A stretch of DNA of 64,000 nt from Ogataea parapolymorpha DL-1 (GCF_000187245.1 NC_027863.1:1052735-1116734), one strand, 5' to 3'; shown: positions 1 through 8,984, counted from the stretch's first letter. Translations and numbers: made by a program. The notes: a model not told the origin generated them from the sequence alone.

Positions 1-356
1 AAGGTGAGAGAGTCCGTATTGTTATTGATGATAAGGACAATTTCGATGCTGACGTCAGGGTCGCAGGAGATGAGAGATCTCTGACAGAACTGGAAGCCAC
101 CAAAAGAGGCAAAATCGAAAACTTCCTTGACCAACTACTTGAAGAGCTTGGCGTTGAGTTCCATAAAGAAGGTGCGATTTACGATAAAGTGTCTTATGAC
201 GTGAAACCACAAGAACGGAAGAACGAACTTTCTGCAGAGGAAAAAAAGCGTCTCAAGCAATTGAAGAAGCAGGAAAAACAGGAAAAGCTGCGCCAGCGCA
301 CAGAGGAGAAACGTAGGAAGGCACAGGAGGAATTCAAGATCCTCACAGTGGATTAA
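1..356 (+). CDS. 3' end of an unidentified gene (partial)
   Basis: The reading frame is open from base 3 to the TAA at 354-356, giving the last 117 residues of a protein whose start lies outside the window. The visible part begins with a mixed alpha/beta-looking segment (VRIVIDDKDNFDADVRV). It then has a helical stretch (RGKIENFLDQLLEELGVEF) and a strongly charged Lys/Glu helix, probably a coiled coil, over about 45 residues, ending in the short tail FKILTVD. I do not recognise the family. The basic/acidic helix would suit an RNA- or ribosome-associated factor, but that is only a guess from composition. It converges on MOH1 with 46 bp between the stops. Confidence 0.75.
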   Translation, partial: GERVRIVIDDKDNFDADVRVAGDERSLTELEATKRGKIENFLDQLLEELGVEFHKEGAIYDKVSYDVKPQERKNELSAEEKKRLKQLKKQEKQEKLRQRTEEKRRKAQEEFKILTVD

Positions 357-402
357 ACAAGGTAAAATTCAAAAAATCCATATATTCCCTATACCCTTTG
401 GC

Positions 403-1011
403 CTACGCGACCACCTTCATATTATTTATCTCAAGGATGTATCTTTGCTCCTTGAATTTCTGCGAAGCCTGGTGGCTTTTGATGTATTTCCACCCTAGCA
501 ACTTGTGGCATTGGTGGCATTTGATATCACAAACGGTGTATAAACCGGAGGTCATCTCTCGCACCTCGGGTTCGCCAAGGACGACATTAACAACGCTGTT
601 GATGAGCAGAGCATCTCCGGTTTTGCCTGTATATTGATCACTGATGATTTGGTTGGAAGAAGATAGATGGGTTAAACATTGCCCGCACCCATACGTGATT
701 GCTATACCATTCTTGTTATATTTGGAAGTCTTTCGGTAGAGCGGCTTTGACCTTGACGAAGTGGAGGAAGAGGCCATGAATCGCGGGGAGTGCGAGTAAA
801 GAAACCTTGTGGTGGGGCCACGGGCATAGAAAACTGGAAATCGGGATTCAGTGTCGCAATCTTCATCATCGTCCTCTACTTCAGAGGATCCATACCCGAA
901 CCCATCATAGCATGGATGCGCACAAAATACTTGTTTGGAATGGACCGGATGATCGGGAAAATCGTTGTCAACACCATCTGGGTCCAGACATTGAGAATAT
1001 CTAAGACCCAT
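403..1011 (-). CDS. MOH1: Yippee-family zinc-binding protein (MOH1-like)
   Basis: The C-terminal ~110 residues form a Yippee domain. A first CxxC (YGCGQC) is followed by THLSSS, a GKTGDALLINSVVNVVLG block, and a second CxxC (IKCHQC) before LGWKY and the tail YILEI. In this family four cysteines bind one zinc; yeast Moh1 is linked to stationary-phase survival and is a CTLH/GID ligase associate in other species. I chose the ATG at 1009-1011 because the product then begins MGLRYS, as I recall S. cerevisiae Moh1 beginning; a more upstream in-frame ATG exists at 1047. The protein is 202 residues, longer than the usual ~140. The extra length is a Cys-containing, acidic stretch (EVEDDDEDCD) between the N-terminal tag and the zinc domain. 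An internal ATG at 777 would give a 124-residue form. Confidence 0.85.
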   Translation of the reverse strand: MGLRYSQCLDPDGVDNDFPDHPVHSKQVFCAHPCYDGFGYGSSEVEDDDEDCDTESRFPVFYARGPTTRFLYSHSPRFMASSSTSSRSKPLYRKTSKYNKNGIAITYGCGQCLTHLSSSNQIISDQYTGKTGDALLINSVVNVVLGEPEVREMTSGLYTVCDIKCHQCHKLLGWKYIKSHQASQKFKEQRYILEINNMKVVA

Positions 1012-1679
1012 GCTGGTTACAGAATAGACACACTTTTGGAATTGCACCTAATTTAGTTAATTATCTTATCTGCAGCCCCTTAAAGGAGAGCCACAAGATA
1101 ACATCCTTGCACCACGCTCAAAAGGGATACACGTTTTTTCCTTCGGAGTATAAGATATTTTTGCAGTTGCGATTGGCTGCGTGAAAGGACGATATGGCCG
1201 AACAGCGTGAGTCATGGCCGAGCGCTCATCGAGGTGATGAAGGTCATCGATGCGAAACCTGAGGCCATGTCCTTCAGGCATGGCACCATTTCGAAATTAC
1301 GTAATATCTGATACGAGTCTAGCCTGCGGTAGCGGGTACGGATAATCCGCATGTGCCAATTGCGAGCGACAGGCGAGGAAAAAAATATCCCTTGACGAGA
1401 AAAAACTTGTATATACGTGCGTTTAGCCAAATTGATTGCTCCTAGCCAAGCACTATATCTATTAAGCGGAGATAGTATATTACAGTTACGGCCGATTTGC
1501 TGGAGTAAATAAAAATTTTCAGCATTTTTTTCAGACATATTTGAGCAGTGCTTTGGCTTCCAAAAAATAAAGCAAAGCAATTTATCGGTGCAGACCCCGT
1601 TGCACAGACAGCTTGATAGGAGAAACGTTTTATCCTTTTTCCACAAGTAATTTGCCAGATTTGATATAACCGAACCTTA
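1012..1679. other. gene-poor intergenic region, MOH1-MRS4 divergent promoter
   Basis: These 668 bp are the longest gap in the window. Open frames here are short and show no conserved protein blocks, so I call none. Around 1234-1311 there is a weak box C/D snoRNA-like arrangement with complementarity to 5.8S rRNA, described in the findings. A perfect 6-bp inverted repeat (GCCATG/CATGGC) lies within it. No tRNA was seen. Confidence 0.5.
1234..1311 (+). ncRNA. possible box C/D snoRNA-like element (weak)
   Basis: A C-box match GTGATGA sits at 1234-1240, CTGA boxes at 1259-1262 and 1308-1311. The 12 bases at 1244-1255, ending three bases before the first CTGA, are exactly complementary to the near-universal 5.8S rRNA segment TCGCATCGATGA. 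A terminal stem next to the C and D boxes is poor, and no convincing C' box is visible. The candidate therefore rests on box spacing plus the rRNA match; chance similarity is quite possible because the matched segment contains the palindrome CATCGATG. Confidence 0.15.
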
Positions 1680-2684
1680 ATGACGACTAGGCCGATTTTA
1701 AAAGACCAGAAACTGGATGATAAAGGTATTTCCGTTCCACTCAGCGTGAGGCCGTCTCACGATGGAGTCGAGATTGACTACGAAGCCCTCCCCGAGAACT
1801 CTCCCGTCGTCGCGCAACTTGTCGCTGGAGCCTTTGCCGGTATCATGGAACACACAGTCATGTATCCTATCGATGCCATCAAAACCCGAATGCAAACATT
1901 GAAAGTTCCGCTTAACGAAGGCGTCATCCAATCATTCTCCAAAATTTCCTCTACAGAGGGAGCGATTGCATTATGGCGAGGGGTGTCGTCCGTTGTTCTG
2001 GGGGCGGGACCTGCTCATGCTGTATATTATTTGGTTTTTGAGTCTACTAAGACCGCTCTCTGTCAGCTTTCCGCATCTTCACATACTCACGGCAGCGCTA
2101 GTTTTATCACAGACGAGAAACACCCCATCATAGCATCAATGTCGGGAATAGCAGCAACAATCACTTCAGACGCTTTAATGACTCCGTTCGACGTTTTAAA
2201 ACAAAGAATGCAGATCCTTAACAAAAAGCTTTCCGGCAGGACTTCAATGTCGCATGTTGCGTGGGATATCTACAAAAGAGAAGGTTTGAGACAATTTTAT
2301 ATTTCTTACCCCACAACCTTGATCCTCAACATTCCATTTGCTGCCATTAATTTCGGAGTTTACGAGTATTCAAGCTCCAAACTCAATCCGGACCAGCTAT
2401 ATAATCCAATGTTGCACTGCGTTTCCGGGGGAGTTAGTGGTGCTGCCGCTGCTGCTCTTACAACGCCCTTGGACTGCATCAAAACGGCATTACAGACAAG
2501 AACTATCCCTAATGTGACAGGCTTCAAGTCTGCTGCGATTGGTCTGTACAAGGCCGGAGGCTCAAGTGCATTCTGGAGGGGTCTCAGCCCTCGTGTCATA
2601 TTCAACGTGCCGTCAACCGCTATTAGTTGGACCGCATACGAGATGGCCAAGGCGTATCTTCTCAACGACAAATCCGAACCTTAA
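1680..2684 (+). CDS. MRS4: mitoferrin, mitochondrial iron carrier
   Basis: This 334-residue protein is a mitochondrial carrier with three tandem repeats, each carrying the PxD/ExxK signature: PIDAIKTR (repeat 1), PFDVLKQR (repeat 2) and PLDCIKTA (repeat 3). The first repeat (AGAFAGIMEH, then ALWRGVSSVVLGAGPAHAVYY) matches the Mrs3/Mrs4 branch, which moves Fe2+ across the inner mitochondrial membrane for haem and Fe-S cluster synthesis. The N-terminal EIDYEALPENSP block before the first helix is also typical of that branch. One gene stands for the S. cerevisiae MRS3/MRS4 pair here, so the symbol is chosen for convenience. It converges on the small two-exon gene at 2731-2952. Confidence 0.92.
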   Translation: MTTRPILKDQKLDDKGISVPLSVRPSHDGVEIDYEALPENSPVVAQLVAGAFAGIMEHTVMYPIDAIKTRMQTLKVPLNEGVIQSFSKISSTEGAIALWRGVSSVVLGAGPAHAVYYLVFESTKTALCQLSASSHTHGSASFITDEKHPIIASMSGIAATITSDALMTPFDVLKQRMQILNKKLSGRTSMSHVAWDIYKREGLRQFYISYPTTLILNIPFAAINFGVYEYSSSKLNPDQLYNPMLHCVSGGVSGAAAAALTTPLDCIKTALQTRTIPNVTGFKSAAIGLYKAGGSSAFWRGLSPRVIFNVPSTAISWTAYEMAKAYLLNDKSEP

Positions 2685-2730
2685 AGCAATTTCCTGTGTA
2701 TAGATGCATAGAACGCGATGATGCATGACG

Positions 2731-2952
2731 TTATGTTTTTTGTAAGAGTTCCTTCCTCAAATAGCGCAAGTCTGGAGCTGTCAGCTTTTGGGCGACAAAC
2801 GAAAATACCACGCAAGATGTCAAAAATCCCATGAAATTGTAGAACTATATGTTAGTACCGCTATGAATAACACATACGGCTTTTCGAGAGAACATTCGCT
2901 CCTCCTCCTCAGTGCGGAACGAATTAAAAATCTTCCGTATTCTTTGAATCAT
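2731..2952 (-). CDS. 62-residue single-pass membrane protein, two exons
   Basis: This gene is visible only after splicing. Exon 1 is 2878-2952 (25 codons from ATG). Exon 2 is 2731-2844 (37 codons plus TAA). The 33-nt intron has textbook yeast signals: GTATGT donor, TACTAAC branch site and ATATAG acceptor. Without splicing the frame stops at the TAG of the acceptor. The product starts MIQRIRKIFNSF, has an acidic run (TEEEER), one hydrophobic segment of about 20 residues (FYNFMGFLTSCVVFSFVA) and a basic tail (LRYLRKELLQKT). A basic amphipathic start with one membrane span would suit a small mitochondrial membrane protein, but I do not recognise the family. It lies between MRS4 (convergent) and the PNGase A-like gene (divergent). 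Confidence 0.72.
2845..2877 (-). other. 33-nt spliceosomal intron
   Basis: Read on the minus strand it begins GTATGT, contains TACTAAC and ends ATATAG six bases after the branch motif. Removing it joins two coding pieces in phase 0 and removes an in-frame stop. The length is far below the usual minimum in S. cerevisiae, but two homology-proven introns elsewhere in the window are 35 and 36 nt, which supports it. Confidence 0.75.
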
Positions 2953-3081
2953 TGAAAGCAGAAGGAAGGATTTCTGTCTAAGATAAACCAGATATCGTAT
3001 TTATCTATTTTCAGTTTATTTTTTTTATTTTCAATTTATTTTATATTATTTGCAGCTGTACGCAAACTACAGCTAGCAGAA

Positions 3082-5124
3082 ATGGGGGTCATGACAAAAG
3101 CCTCTTTGGCCAGAGAGTGGGCCATTTGGAACCAATTGATAGTCCACAAGAAACAGAGAATGCGACAAGAACCAATTGATGACAGAGTGCCTCAAGTCTC
3201 AGAGAAAAATTGGGCCAGCCAAGCTCCAGCGAGGCCCAAAAGCAGGACCTCTTTTACTGTGCTTAAAAAGACCATGTGGGCGGTTCAGGTCTCGACATTG
3301 ATTTTGCTTCTGTACCTTTGGGGACCTCCAATTCTGCAGACCGTCCACAATGAAGTGGACGAAGACGTTTCTGAGGTGATTGAAGTTGGATTCCCAAAAC
3401 CAGATTTCGGGGATCCGGTCTTCGAGCAGAATATTTTGAATTACACCTTTGGCAACAGCTGGGGACATCCAATTGAGGCCAACTACACAAAGCCTGAGGT
3501 CCCGTTTAACAGGGTGGTTGTTTCGTTGGACACATGGGTTGATGGCGTGCAGTACGACCGTCTAGCTCATTTGTATGTTAGCGGTATTGAGGTTTGGAGA
3601 ACAAGCACAATCGAGCCTCACGGAAAGCTGTCCCATGCGCATGCGGAAAAGGATGTCTCCACGTATGCTAAACTATTCGAGGAGGATGCCACCATTCTTT
3701 TCCAGCTGGACAACCTCCTAACTCCACGGTTAACGGGATCTTTTAACATTAGCTTGGATGTGAAGTATTACAACGCCGTCGACGAAATGCGTCCTCCAGC
3801 CGATAATGTTTACCCATTGGTTAAAAGGAAGATTGATAACCGACCACCTTTATTGACATTACCTGATAACACTTTCGACGCAGTGATTCCGCAGCTGAGC
3901 TACAACACCACCAAGGTTGTGCTTGACCTTTTCGTGTCTGGAAACGCCGATGAAGAGTTTTGGTACTCCAATGTGCTCGAAGAGTACAAGAACGTTTTCC
4001 ACAAGTCTTATCCTGGCCATGGTCCTTGTCGTGTTGTCAATGTCTTTGTGGATGGCATTCGCGTGTTGACCGCCGATCCATTTGTGGTTGTGTACACTGG
4101 AGGAATTTCACCTGCTCTGTGGTATCCGATTGTGTCTACTGGAGCATTCGATGTTCGCGCACTCAGACTGGATATCACCCCGTTGCTACCAATATTTTGG
4201 GACCAATCGACGCAGGTCGCTATAGACGTCTCAAATTGTGTGGATGACGACCTAAAATTCGGTGAAGTTCCTAATGGCATTGGATCCAACTGGATTGCCT
4301 CTGGAAGCGTTGCGACGTGGGAAGACCCGACTATCCTTACTTCCAGCGGAAAAATACTTTCGTTCGAAAACAAGACGTCTGTCTCCGCATTCGCCTTTAC
4401 TCCTCCTGCAGCAGGACTCTACAGTCAGATTGTTGATGCCAAGTACACAAATAAGGTCAACTCGTCTGTCACCTACACATACGAAAACGGAACCACGAAG
4501 GAGCTGATTCTCGAGGTCTCCTCGAAGACGAAGCAATCAAACGTGCAGCTGCTGTCCGGTTTTGGTGAAGATGAGTCGCTCGTGTTTATTCCAGAGACTG
4601 ACATCACCAGTAGCGTGAGGGATGCCGCCACTAATGCCACTATTTGGTCGTTGGAGAAAAAGGTGACTCAGCCTTTGATCTACAAGCTCAAGGCAAAGCC
4701 AACCTTTGGACAGGACGTGGACTTCTCAGTGAACATTACGAAAGCTTTTGGTGAAAAGATTGCACTCAATGGCATCAACGTGATAAGGGGCGTGAGCCGC
4801 GAAAACGGTACTTCCAACTTTACGCTTTCTCCTAAGGGTAACCATGGTGAGGCAGTTATTGAACACAGGGTCAATTTCACAATGTCGGATCCACTTCCAG
4901 AGTTTAAGTACTCGAGACATGTACTGGCAGATCATGATGAGATAGTCTATGACACCATTGATGCCGAGGTTCTCATCTGGGAAGACTTGATGGTCCAATT
5001 TGAGAAAGAGGGCCTTGAGCTTGCTCAGTACGCCGCCCAGGAGATTTCTAAAGACCACGCTACTGAACAGCAATATTCCGCACCGCAAATGAGGTTGCTC
5101 AACAGATACCTCGCTGACTTTTAA
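3082..5124 (+). CDS. PNGase A-like type II membrane protein
   Basis: The 680-residue product resembles fungal peptide-N4-(N-acetyl-beta-glucosaminyl)asparagine amidase A proteins (family from general knowledge). It has a basic cytosolic N-terminus of about 65 residues, one hydrophobic segment (about residues 66-86) and then a long lumenal/extracellular region. That region contains many N-X-S/T sequons and family-like blocks such as NRVVVSLDTWVDGVQYDRLAHLYV near the start and WYPIVSTGAFDVRALRLDITP in the middle. The plant enzyme releases N-glycans; whether this yeast member is active cannot be judged from sequence alone. Its promoter (2953-3081) is very T-rich. It converges on STE2 with 42 bp between the stops. 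Confidence 0.75.
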   Translation: MGVMTKASLAREWAIWNQLIVHKKQRMRQEPIDDRVPQVSEKNWASQAPARPKSRTSFTVLKKTMWAVQVSTLILLLYLWGPPILQTVHNEVDEDVSEVIEVGFPKPDFGDPVFEQNILNYTFGNSWGHPIEANYTKPEVPFNRVVVSLDTWVDGVQYDRLAHLYVSGIEVWRTSTIEPHGKLSHAHAEKDVSTYAKLFEEDATILFQLDNLLTPRLTGSFNISLDVKYYNAVDEMRPPADNVYPLVKRKIDNRPPLLTLPDNTFDAVIPQLSYNTTKVVLDLFVSGNADEEFWYSNVLEEYKNVFHKSYPGHGPCRVVNVFVDGIRVLTADPFVVVYTGGISPALWYPIVSTGAFDVRALRLDITPLLPIFWDQSTQVAIDVSNCVDDDLKFGEVPNGIGSNWIASGSVATWEDPTILTSSGKILSFENKTSVSAFAFTPPAAGLYSQIVDAKYTNKVNSSVTYTYENGTTKELILEVSSKTKQSNVQLLSGFGEDESLVFIPETDITSSVRDAATNATIWSLEKKVTQPLIYKLKAKPTFGQDVDFSVNITKAFGEKIALNGINVIRGVSRENGTSNFTLSPKGNHGEAVIEHRVNFTMSDPLPEFKYSRHVLADHDEIVYDTIDAEVLIWEDLMVQFEKEGLELAQYAAQEISKDHATEQQYSAPQMRLLNRYLADF

Positions 5125-5166
5125 GTATTAAATTTTGTTATGGACGATTGAAAAACCGATATTTGA

Positions 5167-6339
5167 TTATTTCCTATTGATTGAAGTCTCGACGGTGGCA
5201 CGGACGAATTCGTCATCGTCCAGATCTGCAGGCTTCAGACCTTGGGCTAGGTACTGGACCTCGGACCAGAAGTTCTTGTCAGTGACGGCAGTGTCCGGAC
5301 TTGTGCTGTAGTGCGAGTCAATGTCCTTCACTTCCTCGCTGATACTAGTGCCTGACTTGTACGATTTAGGGCTTCCGCTATCTCCTGAGCCGTAAGACGA
5401 GTAGCTCTCGACCTTCTGCAGATATGTGTTGGAAGCTGAGCTGGAGGATGTCTCATTAACCGCAGTGTTGGCCCACATTGTAGTCAGTGGTAGCGAGATA
5501 GCAATAAGAGCGGTTCCAACAGCATTCAGCGCCTTGTCTGGGCCGGAAGAGCCTTTGACTTCTCTGAAAGACACTAGAACCAAAATTGTTGGGATGATCA
5601 TGGTTTGGAGAGCCATAATGAAGAGAACATGGAAGATGCTAAACTGTTTCAGCCCTAAAAACTTTCTGGTCCGAATGGCCACAAACAACTTGCAGGAGAG
5701 TATAACAGAGATAATAAAGGAAGAACTGGCATAGCAGATCTGTGAAGCGTTCATCACCCACATTGGGACAGAGCTGTTGATGTCGTATAAGGCGATGTTC
5801 GACATCACTGCGTAGATGAAGTACAGCACCGTGGATGCCAAGCCCAAAAGGCCACAAACTGCCACCATACCAAAGCCTACATTCTTGTAGTGGAAAGACG
5901 GGCCTCGGAACACAATGTGAACTTGGTAGGTTAACGAGGCCTCGGTCAGGCCGATCAGGATCACGTAGATGACATTGGTGGCGGCACTAAGATCGGAGGC
6001 ATGTTTGTCAACATATAGGTAGCCTGAGAAATTAAAAGCGAGCGAACGGTAAGCTTCAAACATGGTGCAGACTGTCATGATGCCGTGGATGAGCATGGTA
6101 GCCATACACACCTCGTTAAGCACGAAAAGCACTGACCTCTTGTTTCTGGTGACAAAGAAAATGGCGGGAACAGCTATGGCTGCCAGGCCGATTCTCATGC
6201 CAAAGATCGCTGCGACTTCCGCATTGGCCTTGACATACGAGTCCAGCTGCGCAAAAGTCACCTCAGTGAAGCCGTAAGCAGAAGTGTAATTGAGAGCAAT
6301 TTGATTGGGGTCCAAACCTGAAGGAAGGGAGTATGACAT
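5167..6339 (-). CDS. STE2: alpha-type mating pheromone receptor (GPCR)
   Basis: The 390-residue protein has seven hydrophobic segments over residues ~45-295, followed by a Ser-rich cytosolic tail with acidic stretches, as in fungal class D G-protein-coupled receptors. The third-loop/TM6 block GLKQFSIFHVLFIMALQTMIIP and the TM7 block LIAISLPLTTMWA are diagnostic of Ste2, including the conserved Pro in each helix. Potential N-glycosylation sites lie in the N-terminus. It would bind alpha-factor at the surface of a-type cells and signal through the Ste4/Ste18 G-protein module. A TATAAA lies about 40 bp upstream. The promoter is only about 150 bp, squeezed between this start and the 3' end of PMS1. 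Confidence 0.9.
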   Translation of the reverse strand: MSYSLPSGLDPNQIALNYTSAYGFTEVTFAQLDSYVKANAEVAAIFGMRIGLAAIAVPAIFFVTRNKRSVLFVLNEVCMATMLIHGIMTVCTMFEAYRSLAFNFSGYLYVDKHASDLSAATNVIYVILIGLTEASLTYQVHIVFRGPSFHYKNVGFGMVAVCGLLGLASTVLYFIYAVMSNIALYDINSSVPMWVMNASQICYASSSFIISVILSCKLFVAIRTRKFLGLKQFSIFHVLFIMALQTMIIPTILVLVSFREVKGSSGPDKALNAVGTALIAISLPLTTMWANTAVNETSSSSASNTYLQKVESYSSYGSGDSGSPKSYKSGTSISEEVKDIDSHYSTSPDTAVTDKNFWSEVQYLAQGLKPADLDDDEFVRATVETSINRK

Positions 6340-6377
6340 TGTGAAGATTGTGGAAACGGTGGTGTCGAGCCTTGCAC

Positions 6378-6383
6378 TTTATA
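6378..6383 (-). promoter_or_regulatory. putative TATA box of STE2
   Basis: Read on the minus strand the sequence is TATAAA, starting 44 bp before the STE2 ATG, within the 152-bp gap between STE2 and the PMS1 stop codon. No exact TGAAACA pheromone response element was seen; the nearest is ATGTTTGA around 6408. Confidence 0.35.
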
Positions 6384-6491
6384 TGCTGGGCCGGATGCAC
6401 AGACAAATGTTTGATCTGGCTATCTCAAAAAATTATTTCCTTATCCGGACGTCTAATGAAAAATCTAAGATCTGTAGCCATTTGCACAGCC

Positions 6492-8984
6492 TTATGTTTC
6501 ATAATCTTTGCTGAAAGTAGCCCAATTCTTCAGCTCAATCAGATGACGCATGGTTGGCCTGCCGTGTGGACAGTTCCAAGGCTTGTCGAGTGCTGCCAGG
6601 TTTCTCACGACGCTGGTCATTGTTTTATGGCTCAGTGGTTTGCCGATCATTATGCTCGTTCTACAGGCTCGCATAGCAAGCATAGCACGGACTTTAGAAG
6701 GACGTAACACCCCTCTGCCGTGGTGTTCCTTGACGAGATGTACAAGCTCGTCCAAATCGGACAGACCAAATGTAGTGTCTTTTGAATACGGCAATGAAGT
6801 AAGGCTGAGACGTTCGCCAGGCTGGGCATCTTCGTCCACACGGAGCCCAAACCCGTTTTTCCCAAAAACTTCCAGGTTGTTCATGATGGCGAGCTCGTCA
6901 ATAATGTTGAGATGTAGCTGTTGTGGAATAACGAGCGGCTGGTTGTTAAACACTGTTTCCGTTTGGTAGCGCTCAAAATTATATTTTTCGTCAGACGCAT
7001 GCTGATCGATGATGAATAGATGTGTTCCTGATTTATCCTGTTTGGTAACCAAGATAAAGCCCAGATTAAACTGACCTATCACCTGCATTTCCAAAAAATC
7101 CTTTTTGGAAACAGAAAGCGTGAGCTTGCGTTCTGCGTCAGACTCATCAGTGATATCATCGACGGCAGCACGGGTGCCTGCACTTTTTTCAAGTTTGGGT
7201 TTCTGCATTTTGAAACTACCAGGGCTTGCCTTAATTGGCAACTCAGTGTCATGCAACGAGCTCTGTGTTCGGGTCAGCGTGGCAGAGGCTGTCCTCTTTT
7301 CCGATTTGGGCTCAAAACTCAGTTTTCGTTGTCCTGTGGGATGTGTCTCTATGTATTTGTCACGCACTGTCATCCGCAAGGGCGAGCTAGTTTCTCGCCC
7401 GATACCAAGGCGTCTATCAAAACTGACTTCATTTGACTCATTGGTGTCTGAGGATAAGATCTGGTCGTCGACCTTGGAGAATTCCGCCGTACCAGGCTCT
7501 GAGTCAGGAGTTGATGTGTTGACCTCTGCATTCTTATCAAATTGCGTTTTGAGCGTGCTCTGCACTTGCATGCTAACCGGGGATTTTGAGATAGACTCGA
7601 GGGTGTCATCGATATCAGCAGGTCCAGCCTCACCTTCGCTTTCAGACGCATGGATCGTCCCAGGGCTGATAGGTGTCACAGTGTCAGTGGACTGGGCCTC
7701 CGCTAATTTTTGTGCTCCGCTCTCATCTATGTCAGAAACATCTGCACGGCCTTCATCACTCTCGTCCTTGCTGCGTTCTTCTTCGTAACCTTCGTGTTCT
7801 TCTTTTTCCCCATCTTCCTCCTCCGGGTCGAGATCGCAGCCCGTTTCGCGCTGATTCACCTCCGCGGCCCCGTCCTTCACCAGCCTGTTGTCCCTGCTCC
7901 TCTCCATTGTCAATTGGCTTTTCGGAATACTAATATCCTGGCTAGAGAAAATCTCTGTAACGCGTTCCTTGAGAGCTTCAATGATGGCGGCTTCGTTGTG
8001 CAAAAATATCGTTCTTTTGTCTGGAGTGACGTTCACATCGATAAACTGCGGGTCCAGCTCAAGGTCCAACAAAATTACTGGACACTGAAGATGGTTGAAT
8101 GTTTTGTAGACATCGGTGATGGCTTTAGAAAATTGCTGCAGTTTCACCGGCCTGCCGTTCACAAACCAAAATTGCCTATCGGTAGCAGAGCGTCCCTTTC
8201 CAAACGAACAGTTGGATAAATAGCCATGCACGCTCAATAACATGTCACAAGCCTTCAATTTAAAACGTGCTGAAATATTCAACCGGAAATCTATTGGCTC
8301 CAGCCCCGCCATACCGTTGGCCCCGAAAACACTCAGCACGTTGCTGCGCAGCTGCTTGGAACCGCTTGTCGCCAGCATAATACCTTTCCTGCCACGTGAA
8401 TCAACGTGCTGGACAACAAGGCGGAGCCCGACTTTAATAAGTGCATATGACTGCAGCAGAGTCACAGCCTTTTGGAACTCTCGTCTACCATTCTTGACCA
8501 AGTCCGTTTTTCGCACAGGCAAGTTTCTGAAAATATCACTGATTAGCACAGTTGTGCCGCAGTTTCGACTCGCTGTCTGCTTACTTTTGAGCCTACCATG
8601 ATGATCGTATTCCAGTTTGTATGCCCTAGGCTGAATGCTCTTGGTTGAAGTTGTTATGTCCACTCTTGCTACCGCACACAGCGAGCTCAGGGCTTCTCCC
8701 CGAAACCCCAAAGTCCTCACATTCGCAACGTCCTCGAATGTTCGCAACTTCGAGGTGTAGTGTTTCATGCAGATACCGTCGAAATCCTCTTCGTCGATTC
8801 CTGTACCATTGTCGCTTACCTCTATTGAGTCAATCCCGTGATTTTTGAATGTGATGGTGACCTGAGTCGCCCCAGCGTCCAATGAATTTTCCAACAGTTC
8901 CTTGGATGCCGTGGAAAGATCAATAATCACCTGTCCTGAGGTGATATTGTGCACGTCGGCTGTCCCAATTCGTGTTAGGGTCAT
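6492..8984 (-). CDS. PMS1: DNA mismatch repair MutL homologue Pms1
   Basis: This 830-residue protein has the MutL architecture. The N-terminal GHKL ATPase shows KELLENSLDAGAT (about residues 28-40), DNGTGI (58-63) and GFRGEAL. It is followed by the transducer domain (LDVNVTPDK-like FIDVNVTPDKRTIF). A long acidic, Ser/Glu-rich linker spans the middle, and then comes the C-terminal dimerisation/endonuclease domain. The endonuclease metal-binding signatures are intact: DQHASDEKYNFE, ACR and CPHGRP. It should pair with Mlh1 as MutL-alpha and nick the strand carrying a mismatch in the nucleus. It shares a 51-bp divergent promoter with REV7, and an ACGCGT box touches its start codon. Confidence 0.94.
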   Translation of the reverse strand: MTLTRIGTADVHNITSGQVIIDLSTASKELLENSLDAGATQVTITFKNHGIDSIEVSDNGTGIDEEDFDGICMKHYTSKLRTFEDVANVRTLGFRGEALSSLCAVARVDITTSTKSIQPRAYKLEYDHHGRLKSKQTASRNCGTTVLISDIFRNLPVRKTDLVKNGRREFQKAVTLLQSYALIKVGLRLVVQHVDSRGRKGIMLATSGSKQLRSNVLSVFGANGMAGLEPIDFRLNISARFKLKACDMLLSVHGYLSNCSFGKGRSATDRQFWFVNGRPVKLQQFSKAITDVYKTFNHLQCPVILLDLELDPQFIDVNVTPDKRTIFLHNEAAIIEALKERVTEIFSSQDISIPKSQLTMERSRDNRLVKDGAAEVNQRETGCDLDPEEEDGEKEEHEGYEEERSKDESDEGRADVSDIDESGAQKLAEAQSTDTVTPISPGTIHASESEGEAGPADIDDTLESISKSPVSMQVQSTLKTQFDKNAEVNTSTPDSEPGTAEFSKVDDQILSSDTNESNEVSFDRRLGIGRETSSPLRMTVRDKYIETHPTGQRKLSFEPKSEKRTASATLTRTQSSLHDTELPIKASPGSFKMQKPKLEKSAGTRAAVDDITDESDAERKLTLSVSKKDFLEMQVIGQFNLGFILVTKQDKSGTHLFIIDQHASDEKYNFERYQTETVFNNQPLVIPQQLHLNIIDELAIMNNLEVFGKNGFGLRVDEDAQPGERLSLTSLPYSKDTTFGLSDLDELVHLVKEHHGRGVLRPSKVRAMLAMRACRTSIMIGKPLSHKTMTSVVRNLAALDKPWNCPHGRPTMRHLIELKNWATFSKDYET

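Noticed and set aside
1212..1646. 144-codon minus-strand frame in the MOH1-MRS4 gap
   Set aside because: The translation has no recognisable domain, mixed composition and no conserved-looking block, and it runs straight through the candidate RNA element. It is more likely a chance frame in non-coding DNA.
3001..3060. T-rich stretch ending in TTATTTGCAG, resembling an intron 3' end before the PNGase A-like gene
   Set aside because: No branch motif CTAAC and no donor upstream were found. A T-rich promoter is the simpler explanation.
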